This document shows, piece after piece, positions 46,393-59,329 of a stretch of 64,000 nt of DNA (positions are counted from its first letter, which is position 1; every line of letters begins with the position of its first letter). Location: contig OY821744.1 in the NCBI GenBank assembly GCA_963682055.1, positions 35,502,967 through 35,566,966 on the forward strand, written 5' to 3'. Origin of the DNA: Primula veris. Its lineage: Eukaryota > Streptophyta > Magnoliopsida > Ericales > Primulaceae. The translations under genes and the position numbers were made by a program. A model generated the notes under the pieces. The model ran no database searches. It saw nothing but the letters and a program-made list of their open reading frames with translations, and had not been told where the DNA came from.

Positions 46393-47974
46393 TTGTACTA
46401 CTGTTTGTTTGTTTGTTTGTTTGTTTTTGTCTGTTACATAGTAGTAGTACTACTTAATAGTCATTCAACACGTTACTATTGATTTCTGTAGCATTAATCA
46501 GGCCGTAATCAGTCGGAATTTATAGCATTTAAAAAAAAACACACAACTTGGTTATTATTTATGATAAAATACTTGTTACTACACTTTCTAAGGTCTATTT
46601 GAAATAAAAGAAACTGTTGAGCAGTTATCGGCAATTATCAATCTGAAGTATTCTGCATCATTGGTGCATACACGTGACATGATCTATGCATTCCCGTTTA
46701 CTCTAATCCTGTGACTAATAATACAACTGAGAAACCTATTACAATTATACCGATACACACACACACATAATACATACATACATACACACACATAAGCAAA
46801 AGTTTCACTACACTTTCCTACTAATTACTACTTACTATGCTTATCTCATACAGTTTTACACACACGCAATAATACATACACGTATAACCAAAAGTTTCAC
46901 TACAACTTTACTACTATGCTCATCTCATACAGTTTTATTCCCTCTTACGTCTCTCTTTTCTTTTGTTACAACATGTATATATCATTCTATTATAATAAGC
47001 CAACTCAAGTCAAATGAGGCTGCCCAATTTAGCCATTTTTTTTCAAAAATACTCTTATACTTTTTTATTAATTACAATAATATCATGCTCACATAAAAAA
47101 ATAAAAAAAATAAAATAAAAAATAACAACTAATAACTAATAACATTATGTGTCCCTGTTTAACAACAAAACATTCTTTTAAGTCTTATACTTTGTATTAT
47201 CCACGTATTTGTATTATAATTACACTTATTTTTTTTTATATACCGGGGAGTAATTGACTAGTACTTTTATAGTGTTTTTCATTTGGATTCAACTTTCAAA
47301 TAAATACTACTGCTATTTTCCTACTTTACTGTATTTAAAAGTCTGGTACCAGTACTCTGGTATCATCTCATCTTTTACTGGATCTCAATAAAACAAACTT
47401 ATAATTACTACATTGTAATGGCCCCAACCCAATACTCAATGTTTGACAAGAAAGCCCCGTTTTACCCAAAACCAGTCATCAATTTTACTCCAATCACCTT
47501 GTTCAAAGTCAACTTTATCATCCTAACAAACACCTCTCTTTTTTCTTCATCCAAGGGATTCCTGGATGTTAACAAGTTTTGATAGGTAAGCGATACAAAG
47601 CACAAGGTCCATGTGCTTTTTGCATTACAGTTAGTAGTTGAATTTTGTGTCAAGTCATTTTTTTCATATTATTACAGTATTTAGCTTTAATAAAACAGCG
47701 GGTTTTAACATCAAGCTGCTGCATGTACTAGTTAAGAAACCCGTCTGCAGTTAGGCTCTCTATCGCAGTCTCCCTCAAAATAATGCAAACAGAAACACCG
47801 GGCATATCTTACAAATCTTCTCATTCTGAATAGCGGAGTTGTGAAACTTCAACATTTATCCTTTCGGAAATACACAGTTTTTTTTTTACAATTAGATGAA
47901 GTTCATGTAGAAATAGAAAAATCAAGGTGCAATGTTTAAGCAAAAAGTCATTGCCTGGTGCTGTGTTTGAGAGA
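46393..47974. other. Intergenic, short tandem repeats
   Basis: No coding gene supported. TTTG run at 46402-46425. A segment of about 95 bp (AAAAGTTTCACTACA..CTCATACAGTTTTA) occurs twice in tandem at about 46797 and 46890. From 46982 a stretch (TCTATTATAATAAG..GCTGCCCAATTTAGCC) resembles one at 56254. Confidence 0.5.
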
Positions 47975-50900
47975 TCATGTTGATGAGTCGGTGGAGTAGC
48001 TACCTGCAAACTTAGCAAATCTTTCCAAACCGCGAGCAAGTAAGCTCTCAAGAAAAGGTTGTAGTGCCTGGTGTAAAGAATGAATTAGACTTTCCGGTAT
48101 AAAATATCAACCTCAATCTAAACCACTGAATGTGTTTTCAGTATTCACTTAAAATCTAAACTGAGAAACACACTGGTAGCCTGTAGATATATATATATTG
48201 ATGTATGTAATGCTACTAAGCAAAAGTTACAACAGTCCAACTTAACAGATTCTTTACAAAATATTAAGGATGAGCAGTTCTTACCGATGCCACCGGAACC
48301 AAAAGTTGAGGAACTTCGTAGGAAACAGTTAGCTGAAATGAATCAAAATTATACGTTTAGTAAGCTACAAGCCTTCGAAGCAGGAAAAAAAGTAATGCAT
48401 TAGAATTGTCACGGTATATCTATTACTTTTGGTTATAATTAGCAAGTGTATCGAATTCATGATTTACCGATTTACTCAACGCGACTTTCCATATAAATAG
48501 CAATCATGCCGTGGAAACTAAACTAGCTTAGAGTGATCTGTAAGCCGGTAATGACTCATTATATAATCTGCCTATCATATAGAACTACTTTATATATGAA
48601 TTAGACAGTAGCAATAATATTAGGCATGAAAAAAGCAAGCCACTTTAATCATAGACAAATTAACAAAAGTGGCAGACTTACTTCTATGGTGCAAGATGAA
48701 GGACCTTTTGGATAAAATCGTACAGCTCCTCTGCCATATGAGAAAGACACTACTAAAATTCTGATATCCATCTCTACAAAGTAAACCCAAAACACAAAAG
48801 TAAACACATTTTATAATTCAGTCCTATACCTATTGGGAAGGCCTTCAAGAGATCTCCAGTGGATCTTCTGATTTGGAATAGGCTGAAAATGATATAAACA
48901 GAGAAAAATTTCAAGTTTCAACCAAGTATACCCGAAGGAAGCTGATCAGTACTTAAGAAATAGATGAAGTTTTTTGTGGTGCGGATTAGTGATGATACCT
49001 GCATGTTGCGAGCAAGCCAAGAGAACTCTATATCCTGTCCAAATGCACTATACTTGAGCGACCACCGGGACAAGTCAGGCTTATCTTCCAAAATCTGATA
49101 AAGTTAGCGTATGAGTTCTCAATTAAGTTCACCACAAGACATTCACAAACTGCAACAGCTTCTGCTTTAGTTTTCCTTGGATGTGTATATATAGAGTATA
49201 GCACTTACTGAACTATCATCAAACAAGTTCCTCCCAAGTTTTATTCTTTTAGTTTGATAAAAAGGTGGATAATTAAGCAATAAGCGAGTCCGGTGACTAA
49301 TTAATGAAAAGAGTCATGATTGATAACAAGTATCTATATGTTCACCTATATCTTCTTTTTTTGTTAATGGGCAGTTGTTGTGACATACATCAAATCTTTG
49401 ATAAGGACATTTTGAAAAAAAGAGAGGGGGAAATAAAGTGTGAAAAGTAAAAAATGGAAGGGGAAGTGATGCAGGACACCAAGCCCTAAATCAAATCAGA
49501 CGTAGAACAAAGAATCACACCCAAAAAGAAACAAACAAAATAACCCTCACCACCATGGAGGGGGCCTTGAGCACCAAACTCAAATAACAAATAGTACCGA
49601 ACTCTTACAAACTCTTCTCAAATCCAGTCTATTTAAATTGATTTTAAATGGTGCCTTTCTAGCCTAAAAGACTCACGATAAACCAGGTACGTCATGAACA
49701 ACCAAATCTTAGTGAAAGCAATAAAGAATTATGAAAATACTAATGGACAAAACAAAAAGAACACTAATTAAATGAAACAACTATTCATAAATCTGCATGA
49801 GGAAGTGTGTGGTATGGTAGTTACCTTGACAGTAGAAATGAAAGGCATCCATCTGGGGATGGCTTCTCGGTCAGAATAGCATTTGTAAGCTACTGAAATC
49901 GGGACTTCTACATCCATCTTCACTCTAATAAACACAATCAACCATCTCACATTTTTTTATTTATTTTTTATTAAAGAGGGACATTACCCTCAAATTTTAT
50001 CTCATCAAAGTAGGGACCAAACCCAGTTACAAGCATTTGGAATAAACCAAAACGATAAGCTACAACCATACATCACCCTGCAAATCCTAATAAAACAAAA
50101 ATACTGCATTTTGTCCACGTACATGTATATACTAGTACTAAGACATAGCAAAATACATGTAAAATAAGTAGCTTAAGCTTTGCAGCTTCCACTATCCACT
50201 ATCTTTTCCGGAAATTAGTTAGCCCATACCAGTCCATCAGATAAGGACCAAAAATAAATTTAGGCAAGTCCTTTCCACTACAGTAATTTTCACAAATTCC
50301 TTTTAGCCCCATTTTCGAAAGCAAGTATGTTGTAACATTTTGCCCGCACCAAACATGGGAAAAACTACAACCCACCAGACTAAAGAGCTCCAAAATGTCT
50401 TCCCACGTATTTAAGTAAGCAATGGGAACAAGGGAAACCTTGTAAAACCAGTCTACAGTAGATTTGCAATCGACTTCCACCATCACACATTACATATAGT
50501 ACTGTATATAAGAATACATTCTAATTACTAGACCCAATAATCATCTGTTAGTATTAATTACTGTTAGGTGGAGAAGCTATCAATGAGGTAGATCGACCTA
50601 AATGTAGTAATGTCTTAAAAGTCGTTAGTTAGTCTGGACACGAACGAAATCAAATGGAATGTAAAACAGATTCTAGTAACAACTGTTAAGAATAAGAATG
50701 AGTCATCGGGTAATCCATCCTTGTATAAAAATACTATCATGGAATCCAGGTTATGTTATTGGAATTGGATGATCATGTAATGTAATCATGATAGTCTGTG
50801 TGCTATTAAATTAGAGCTAACACTAGTTAAAAAGGGTAACAACAGTAGTAGAGTTGAAGAAATTACAAGTCAAAAACACGGAAAATAAAACAAAGTAGTA

Positions 50901-51251
50901 GGGAGTGTGGGAATAGTAGTAAATGAAAAGGAGTAAATTAGGCTATAAGTAAGTAAGTTACTTGCAGTCCTGCCATTGCATGAGGATAACATTGGGATTC
51001 TTCTTCTTATTTTTTATGATGTTGATGTTGATGTAGGGATAAAAAGAAGAGGAGTAACAACAACAACTACTACTACTGATACGAGTAGTAATTCCTTTTC
51101 TTCTTCTAATTCTTCTAATGGTAAGCTTTCGGGTAGCGATAGTTGTCATCGCCATCATCGTTGAAGTCCGAAAAGTGGTGCTAATAATCATTGGTTTTGC
51201 AGCAGCCCAAGCAGCAGCAGCAGCAGCAGCAGTTGCTCCACCACAAATCAT
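47975..51251 (-). CDS. COQ10/START-like SRPBCC protein, probably plastid-targeted
   Basis: Seven exons: 50962-51251, 49825-49924, 48999-49094, 48830-48882, 48682-48730, 48285-48332, 47975-48067 (729 nt, 242 aa). Residues 1 to about 90 form a Ser/Thr/Arg/Ala-rich, acid-poor leader (poly-Ala, then RRIRRRKG), typical of an organelle transit peptide. The rest matches the plant polyketide cyclase/COQ10-like family: DVEVPISVAYKCYSDRE, WMPFIS, LEDKPDLSRWSLKY, IHWRSLEGLPNRG, FYPKGPSSC, then YEVPQLLVPVAS and a C-terminal helix. SRPBCC folds bind hydrophobic ligands. The bacterial and mitochondrial relatives chaperone ubiquinone, while the ligand of the plastid group is not established. All introns are GT-AG. 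Intron 1 (1 kb) contains a LINE fragment. The ATG at 51251 is the only one giving a full leader. Function is inferred from the fold only. Confidence 0.85.
49953..50479 (-). mobile_element. 5'-truncated LINE fragment (RNase H end and poly(A) tail)
   Basis: On the minus strand, 50486-50199 encodes a stretch of the type seen at the RNase H end of plant LINE reverse-transcriptase proteins (VEVDCKSTVDWF, then a VWxGQNVTxYLLSKMG-like end). It is followed by an untranslated tail ending in TAATAAAAAATAAATAAAA. Flanks CCATCACACAT (50480-50490) and CCATCTCACAT (49942-49952) differ at one base and look like the target duplication. It is in the same orientation as the host gene, inside intron 1. Confidence 0.7.
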
Positions 51252-51464
51252 TTTTATTGGTTTTAATTTGATAACTTTTAGATTTTAAATTTAATGGATG
51301 GTTGGTTACTAAATACTCCTCCTAAACTCACTCTGCAATTCTATTCAAACTTTTACTTACTCTCTTTTCTTATTTAGCTCCCTTTTTGTGGACTCTTTTT
51401 TTATTATTATTATTATTTACAATTTCTAAACCCCCAACCCTCGTTTCCTCTCCTCCTTTCGTTT

Positions 51465-51499
<35 letters not shown>

Positions 51500-52861
51500 T
51501 TATTATTATTATAAAGGGGTCTACTAATTTATAAAAATATACGGGGTAGTATATTTAATAAAAGTCCATTCCATATTTCACCACCTCAATATATTCACAG
51601 CATTCACCCCTCTACTCCGTAGTATTACTCTTTCAACCCCTCACCACACTTTCATTTCTTCCTTTCACTACTTACTACCCAATTCCTTTTACTTTTGTCA
51701 TCATCAACAACTACTACTACATCAAAATTATTTATTATTGGATTACCTAATAGTATTATATGCACCTTTTATAACAATTTAATACAAAACCCAAATATAT
51801 ATATATATAGATATTAATATGTAATAAATTCATACCAAATGACTTTTATCACTCATTTTTAAAATATTATGGTACTATTTATCTACGTGTAACTTTGACT
51901 GATAAATATATCGTGCTTAAATTGTTGAAATATAAATTTATACAATTTGTTTATATAATTTTTAACATTTAAATTATGTGATTAAATTTTAAAAAATTCG
52001 ATTTCGACAACGTTTGCCAGTCAAAATTGTCTGTAGTATACCTAACAATACGAGACAAAAAGAGTAATTATTATGGATACTTAATGACATACCTAATAGT
52101 ATGCGCATTGATAAATAAATAAAAACATACCAAACTAATTAAGACGAGTAGCGGTCCTTGATCTGAGCATTTGACTAAACTTTGGCAAGCATCAACTTGT
52201 GTACATTATTTCATTCATAATCTTATTAATAAATAAACTACTATCATCATTCACTTTGTAAAAACAAAAACATAAAACATATAAAGACGGGTCTATATAG
52301 GTTATAAAGTATAGAGGAAACAACTACTATTTATCAAGTGCACACCATTTTATAAAAATACACAAATACATCATATATATATATATATAGTGGGATTATA
52401 AACAATGCATGTTATGAAACAGATATAGACAATAATTATTTATGCACTGCATACCATATGCACTTTATTGAATCTTACAAATACAACATAGATTAGGGAA
52501 GACATTTGAATTGACTACTATCAATTTGTATACACCTCATAAATTGCACAACCACATATACATATATATATTTAATCTGTAAATAAATTCTGACTTAATT
52601 GCATTGCAAATGACTTCAAATACATACCAATTACTTATACATATATTTTCTTAAGTAAAAAATTTGTAATAGTCCACAATGAACGTGTCATAGACACAAC
52701 ATCGATCATATTAATTTCATACCAAATGACATGAAATGCTAAAAACACCATTGCATCAATTTCTTTAGCATCTGTATCTGTATCATCAAATACCAATTTC
52801 TTTCTAAACTTTTGCATATTTTTTCAAAAAATCTTGTGCATCAGGTTCATTTGTATTACCC
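51252..52861. other. 5' flank of the SRPBCC gene and AT-rich intergenic DNA
   Basis: A TC run at 51471-51494 (GA in the sense of the minus-strand gene) is probably in the leader or promoter. The rest is AT-rich with short TA runs (51799-51808, 52374-52389). No gene seen. Confidence 0.5.
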
Positions 52862-52864
52862 TAA

Positions 52865-53098
52865 GGCCTCGTTTGATACAAGGACTAATTTACATGGGAT
52901 TAGAAATCCTATGGGATTAAGTGTGGGATTACAAATACCACACTACCCCAGGTATTCTAAATGATGGTAAACTATGGGATTTGAAGTACAGCCGGTACTA
53001 TTAGTCCTGCTATAAGTTGCAAACCAAACGTATCATTTAAGGGCCCACTACACTATTAATCTCATCCTGTCCATTTAGTCCTGCAACCAAACACGCCC
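52865..53098. mobile_element. Short Tourist-like MITE, 234 bp
   Basis: Ends GGCCTCGTTTG (left) and the inverse of GGGCGTGTTTG (right), TAA duplicated at 52862-52864 and 53099-53101. Shares subterminal words (TTTGGTTGCAGGAC, GTAGTGGG) with the elements at 43.4-46.4 kb. Confidence 0.85.
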
Positions 53099-53101
53099 TA
53101 A

Positions 53102-54268
53102 ATTTACAAACGCATGAATTGTCCTTAAATACAAAGAGCGTAATGGTTACCTCAAAAGTTTTATTATATTATTTGTCCCATCAATTCTCTTTTATTTAGT
53201 ACAAAAGTCTTAACTCACATGGATAACAGCATGAAATAAATTTGTTTTATAAACAAAAGCAAATAAATAATAATATATAATTGTTATAGGGAGAAAAAAA
53301 ATAATGTAGATTTATTATAATAAAATTAATAAGTAACTTGTAATTTTGTGTAAATGTAAACGGTTTCTTAAAAAATATAAAATGTGTTAAGTTTGAGGAA
53401 ATTGTTGAGGCGGATAGGGATGTCAATTTCGCTGGTTTCAACCCGTCCCGACCCGTCGTGGGTCGGGTAAAAGTGCAATTCTATTCGGATCGGGTTTAAA
53501 TGGGTAAAAGTGCAACTTAAAAAAATGCAACTTAAAACTCTCTATCTCCTCTATCTCATATACATTAAACTTTCTCTTTTATATTATTTTTATATTATAC
53601 TTCTAAATCAAAATATTTTTTAATCTAACTAACAAATTTTATTTGAAATTTTTGACATTTATGAGATTTATTTTTTAAAAAGAAAATAATATTTTTTAAA
53701 AACGGGTCAAATGGATCAGATCGGATTAAATGGGTAAAAATGTAACTTTGTCCTCGGATCGAGCCGAGTTGGCTTGAAATCCACGAAATTACCATCAGTA
53801 GAACGGATGCTCTTAAATTACATAAAGTCAAATTCTCCCTTAATATGAGGAATCATCTATCTCCCTCAAAATTATAATATTAATATTTTTTCCATCATTA
53901 TTTTTATTACCAAATTTCTCTCGCTTACAAAAGTTAATACAAAAGATCAAAATGTTATAAAAAAATGATTTAATTTGAAATAAGAAAGATGATTTGGAGA
54001 GATTGATATTTGTATAGTTGGTAAATTATTGTTGTTAAACTAATAAAGTGGTGTTTTTCATTCAAATAAGAGAAGGATTATAAATAAATCGATACTGATG
54101 CTCTAACCAAACTAAGAGAGCAATTGTTATGTAAGTTATGTTAGTGGAGTGGATATTAATAACTTTAATAAATAAAAAAGACTAGGCAAAAGAGTATCTT
54201 CTCCCAAGACCCCCACCATATAAAGAATCATGTATATGCTAATATATAAAAAATAAAAAATAAGTCTC
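53102..54268. other. Intergenic, with an ACCCG/CGGGT-rich repeat
   Basis: About 53413-53800 is a dispersed-repeat block: GATGTCAATTTCG at the left and, inverted at the right, GATGGTAATTTCG, with CGGGTC/GACCCG words between. No clear target duplication. Otherwise AT-rich. The right end, from about 54190, belongs to the duplicated SDR promoter. Confidence 0.45.
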
Positions 54269-54276
54269 TATAAAAG
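54269..54276 (+). promoter_or_regulatory. TATA box of SDR copy 1
   Basis: TATAAAAG lies 54 bp before the ATG at 54330. The same word at the same distance is conserved in copy 2. Confidence 0.65.
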
Positions 54277-54329
54277 CAGAAGCTAATTAATAAACGGGTA
54301 AAGGAGCAAATATTTTAGCCAGTCTCATC

Positions 54330-55533
54330 ATGTCTAAGCCAAGGTAAACTTGATCACTAAACTATTATCTTAGTATATATAGTTTTCCAATATCTTTGTT
54401 CTTAATTAATACTCATTTTTTGGGATGTTAATTTGCATAATTAAATTATGTAGGTTGGAGGGTAAGGTGGCTTTAGTCACCGGTGGGGCTAGCGGTGTGG
54501 GTGAAGAAACTGTCAGATTGTTCATCGAGAACGGGGCCTTTGTTGTTGCAGCCGACATTCAAGACGAATTAGGCCAACAAGTCGTTGCATCCATTGGCAC
54601 CGATAAAGTTTGTTATCACCACTGTGATGTGACAGATGAGAAGCAAGTCGAAGAAACAATCGAATACACCTTAGACAAGTATGGTAGCTTCGACATCTTG
54701 TACAGCAATGCCGGGATACTCGGCCCATTAACAGGTTGGTCTACTAGCAAGGACACTTACTTATTTACTACTAAAGATTGAAAAAATGAAGACTTATATT
54801 AGAGAAACTTGCATGAAAGAGTACATTAATTTAGAATACTTGCCCAGCGGTAAGTTGAAAAAATGATTGTTCTTTCACTCCAATCATCATATGTATTGAC
54901 ACCGTTCGATATAACTTATAAGCCTTTAATTTCATCATCAAAATATCAATATTATAGTTATTGTCTTATTTCACATTAAATCGAATACCCGAATCAAGAT
55001 ATAACAGTTTCTGACAATAGTGTCGTTATTGGGAATATAAAGGCATACTGGATCTGGACCTTGAAGGGCTTGACAAGACGATGGCGGTGAATGTGAGAGG
55101 AGTGGCTGCCACGATGAAACACGGAGCCCGAGCCATGGTAGCTAAGAAGATACGCGGATCCATCATATGCACAACAAGCGTGGCAGACGGCATGGGAGGG
55201 GCTGGCCCACACGCTTACACTGCATCTAAGCACGCCCTCCTTGGTCTGGTCCGAGCGGCTTGCAGTGAGCTTGGTGTGTACGGGATCAGAGTTAACTCTG
55301 TTTCACCGTTTGGGATCGGGACACCACTTCCATGTAACGCTTATAACATGACATTAAGCGAGCTTGAAGCGAGAACAAGTGGTGCCGCTAATTTAAAAGG
55401 GATAATTCTGAAAGCCAGGCATGTTGCAGAGGCGGCACTGTTTCTAGCGTCTGATGAGTCAGTTTATGTTAGCGGCCTCAATCTGTCGGTTGATGGTGGC
55501 TTCACCATGGTTAATCGCACTTACTCTGCTTAA
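54330..55533 (+). CDS. SDR110C-type short-chain dehydrogenase/reductase, copy 1 (intact)
   Basis: Three exons: 54330-54343, 54454-54734, 55043-55533 (786 nt, 261 aa). A 14-nt first exon gives MSKPR, as in many plant SDR110C genes. An ATG at 54425 lies in intron 1 and is not the start. NAD(P)-binding TGGASGVG at residues 14-21, NAG at 90-92, catalytic tetrad Asn115, Ser144, Tyr157, Lys161 (YTASK), and C-terminal SGLNLSVDGG. The subfamily includes secoisolariciresinol, xanthoxin, borneol/isopiperitenol and momilactone-type dehydrogenases, mostly NAD+-dependent oxidation of secondary alcohols in specialised metabolism. The substrate cannot be read from the sequence. The gene and its flanks are directly duplicated about 5 kb downstream. 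Confidence 0.9.
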
Positions 55534-55979
55534 GAAATGAAAAAAGAATACAAAATGGGAATCCTGTGTAGAATCAGCTAATATTTCATATTAGCTAATT
55601 GTTATTGGTTACATATTTCATATCTGGATAAATAATGTTACTGCTTGTGAAAATAATATAGTTACTTTTATCCCAAGGTAATTTTAACACTGATTGTCCA
55701 TCGATCGGGTTTTTGAAGGTGCAAGTGTACTTTTAAATTTGTGTTTCCATTATTAATTTTCATTTTTTTACTTCTACCTTTGACTAGAGCTTTGTGAATT
55801 GTGACAAATACTCACATGTTCCCATTTTTTGTAGAGTTAATTTCGCACGATTTATGGATGTTTTGTCTTTTTTCCCCGACTCTTTTAATTGCTCTCCCAT
55901 GGTGTGTGTATCAAGGGTCATAAGAATCTTGTATGTGGGGGTGATCAAGTTGAAAATACAAATGGAAATGGTAGTTTTA

Positions 55980-56015
<36 letters not shown>

Positions 56016-58713
56016 GTGTAGAAAGTACAGGAAAAAAAAGTAGAGAGATGAAAGTAGTATTATCTGAAAACATGAGCCATTAAATAAATGTAGTTAGTAG
56101 AGTAATTGGGAACAAATGAGTAGATGTACGTACGTACACCAACAAAGCGACGACTTGGTAGGTAAGGTAAGGTAAGGTAGGTGTTCATGGATTACTTTTA
56201 TACTTTAAACTCTTGCAATTAATTAAATTATTGGACCACTGATGTCATTCTAATCTACTATTAATATAAGATAACTCAAAAAATATTGAGACTGCCCAAT
56301 TTTACCTATTTTTTCTAAAAATGCCCCTATTCCAATTTACAAATTATTAAAATAACTTAATGCAATTTAAATAAATAAATAAATATTCTTTTTTTTTTTC
56401 ACATATCAACTCATCTCTCAAACAAATTATCATACATGTATTTTTATATTATTATAACAATAAAACATTATATTTTTACGATATTCAACCAATTATTTTT
56501 GTAAACTTTATAAAAATGTTAAATTTATTTGTGTCGGATCATATTTATGCAACTACGTGTCACACACACAACGTGTAGGCTACGATTACTAATATATATA
56601 TATATATTTATTTATCCTTCTCCTTTTCTCCTTATTTTTCTACCCACTCATTTCCAAAACTATACTACTTACTATTTTATATATAGTCCCCCCCTCTTCC
56701 ATTTCACTACACTTTCACCCTTTCTTTATCTTTCTCTCTCTCTTTACTACTGTTTATTTATTTATTTATATTATCACTTCCACTTTTGTTTACTCTTTCA
56801 ATCCTCCCTCACCTCTCTTTCATTTCTTGGTTTTACGGTTTTATACTCTGTTTATTTTCTATAACATCCCCCATTTATTAAAATATTAATTCTTTCCATT
56901 CTTTTGCTGAATTATTGATGATTATATACATTCAACCCCCCCGTATTTAAAAAAATGCCAACGGCAAAACTTACATCAATTGCCTATGTGTATTTATTGC
57001 TCATAATGAAGCTTAACTAACCGAAAAAGGGTTATGTTCATGCTCATTTTCGTTTAGTAAGACAATGTTCATTTACTAATAAAACGAACATAAACCGAAC
57101 GTTTAACGAAACAAACACGAAATTTTCGCAAACGTTTTATTTAACTCAAAACTTTAAACAAATATATACATATATATTATCACTTAACCGAAACGAAATT
57201 TCACGAGTGGAAAGCAGCGTTGCTCATTATCATCTCGATTACTAAACATTATCTAAATTAATTTCTGTTCATATTCGTTTCGTTTAGAAACAGAACTAAC
57301 ATGAATCGAGAGTTTTACAAGCCGAACACGAAAATTTTCAAGAACAGTCCGTTTCATTATTATCACCCCAGTGTCTTAAGGTTACTAGCTTTATGAGTCC
57401 CTTGTAGTTCATTTTAGTCATTTCCATTCTCAAATTAGATGTATTTTACTTTTAACTAAAAATCTAAAAGGGTTTCCTGAAGGAAAATTCTTCTCTTATT
57501 GTGTGAAGAAGGAATTGCTACTAGCAAGAGAAAACGGGGACTAGGATGAAATTAAAGTCGAGAGATTTGAATATATAATAACAGTACGTGTTCTAGCTAG
57601 TATTTTTCTAGATTTTCCAATATTTCTGGCCAATGCTTTAAATCTTATGGACATGATCTCTCTCTGATGGCCTAAGTTGATTTGCATTGTCCAGGTGGTT
57701 GTTAATTAATAATAAATAATTAGTAGAGTTTGGTTATCAAAACTCCGTAAACAACACCAACTTTAAGAGCACAAGAAAAAAAGGGGCATTAAAATTCCAA
57801 CACAAATGGTACATGCCGATTAAAACGTACGGCATTAAATTAAATTAAACATGGTCAAGTTATTGCAAATGAGAGTATACTTTGTCAATAAAGTCGATTC
57901 GTTTTTTTTTGGGGGGGTTGGGACCTACCTTTTTGTTAAATCTGGTTTCGATTTTTTTTTAATTTGATCCGGTTTTGGGGTTTGCCATCACGTGTTTCGT
58001 TGAGGAGATATGACAAAAGTAAAAGTAAAAACAAACATACTATAACAAGTATTTCTATTTAAAATTGTTTAGTATAAGAAATTTTATGAACTCATATCTG
58101 TGCTATACTATTATTAATTTTTTATTTATTTTATAATGCGAATATATATAATATTTGGACAGAAACCGTTAGGAGTGCTCTAACATTAATTCACAATTAA
58201 TAATCATCTTCAGAATCATTTACTAGTAGTGATGGGTTTGAAAATCTTCAAAAGAATCTTAGACACAATATCAATACCATTACTGTTTTAGTGTTTACAG
58301 GTTTTATTACCTAGTTTTCATATCTGAAACTTCAGAGTTCAGAGATTACAAATTACTATTACATTAGTTGTACCAATAAACTTTTACAACAAAACCTAAT
58401 ATTTATATAAAAAACTCATTTAACCTAATGCCAAACCACCACCTAGTCACATGGCAAAGATATTTATAACTACTAAAATATAAATTGTGGCCAGTAATTC
58501 GATAGTTTTGGGTCATTCCAAAGTCACATTTCGATTTGTATCCATTTATTTCATCACAATCTGTACATTACTTCTCATCCTAATAAAGGCAAATATTCCC
58601 TTCTTCTTTTTTTTTTTAACAAAAGAGACCAGACCAGGAGGATCTTCTCCATCCCATCTCCCAAACGACCCCCACCAAATAAAGAATCATGCATGATAAT
58701 GTAAAAAAATAAG
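55534..58713. other. Interval between the two SDR copies
   Basis: 55534 to about 56040 is 3' flank shared with copy 2 (there 60524 to about 61090), with a copy-specific TTA microsatellite at 55981-56013. 56254 onward has a Helitron-like left end candidate. 57000-57360 is a CGAAC/GTTCG-rich repeat block. From about 58640 the sequence again matches the region upstream of copy 1 (CCCCCACCA.ATAAAGAATCATG), the left edge of the duplicated segment. No other gene seen. Confidence 0.5.
55981..56013. repeat. TTA trinucleotide microsatellite
   Basis: About 11 units, in the 3' flank of SDR copy 1 and absent at the matching site of copy 2. Confidence 0.85.
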
Positions 58714-59268
58714 TGATAGGACATAAAAATTAGACCCGAATATTCTATTCGGGTAATAATCAACCCACTTTATAAATGGGTATCCAACGCTTAAATGGGT
58801 CGTCTCATACTTTTTATAGGAAATAAGGTGCTACTACCAAAAGCCCAAGCCCAATCAAATGGGGACCCATGTCTGAAAAACCCCATGAGATGGAGACATT
58901 TGTCAACATCCTATAAGGCATAGTTGCCTATAAATAGTCAACTACCCCTCATAGAAATGGACCAGAAAATCTATCAAAAAAATATAGAGAGAAGTTGAGA
59001 AAAGACACACCACTTCAAGAAATAAACCGAGAAAAGACAAAGCCGAGCACCGAATAAAAGGGGAGAAAGATCACGACGAGAGATTAAATAGTCATATCGA
59101 GCATAATTGTAAAACCGAAATACTAATCCGAGCAAGTGTAATAGTCCGAATAAGGATAATAATCCGAGCAATAATAAAGATCAGGAAGTGTCCATTATTC
59201 ACAGTTGATTTACTATTATATCATTGTTGAAAAGCCTAACGCGACCGACCAAAGTTATGGCTTTATCA
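58714..59268 (+). mobile_element. Solo LTR in the promoter of SDR copy 2
   Basis: 555 bp, begins TGATAG and ends TTATCA (TG..CA with short inverted ends). Perfect 5-bp target duplication ATAAG at 58709-58713 and 59269-59273. It contains its own TATAAATAG at 58929-58937, pointing toward the SDR copy. No internal retroelement sequence, so it is a solo LTR. Copy 1 has the uninterrupted site (AAATAAG followed by TCTCTATAAAAG). Confidence 0.85.
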
Positions 59269-59277
59269 ATAAGGGTC

Positions 59278-59285
59278 TATAAAAG
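59278..59285 (+). promoter_or_regulatory. TATA box of SDR copy 2
   Basis: TATAAAAG starts nine bases after the solo LTR ends and 52 bp before the ATG at 59330. The original upstream promoter is now more than 550 bp away. Confidence 0.6.
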
Positions 59286-59329
59286 CTATTAATTTAAGGG
59301 AAAATAACGATATTTTAGTTAGCCTCTTC

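Noticed and set aside
50199..50486. A 95-codon minus-strand frame that looks gene-like
   Set aside because: It matches the RNase H end of plant LINE proteins and sits in a truncated element with a poly(A) tail and target duplication, so it is not a host gene.
54425..54453. An in-frame upstream ATG giving MLICIIKLC before the SDR copy 1 core
   Set aside because: It lies in intron 1 just before the TGTAG acceptor; the 14-nt exon at 54330 (MSKPR) is the family-typical start. The same holds for copy 2.
56529..56864. 111-codon plus-strand frame with hydrophobic, Ser/Leu/Phe-rich sequence
   Set aside because: Produced by CT-rich low-complexity DNA (TTTCTCTCTC, TTTATTTATT); no domain and no matching frame elsewhere.
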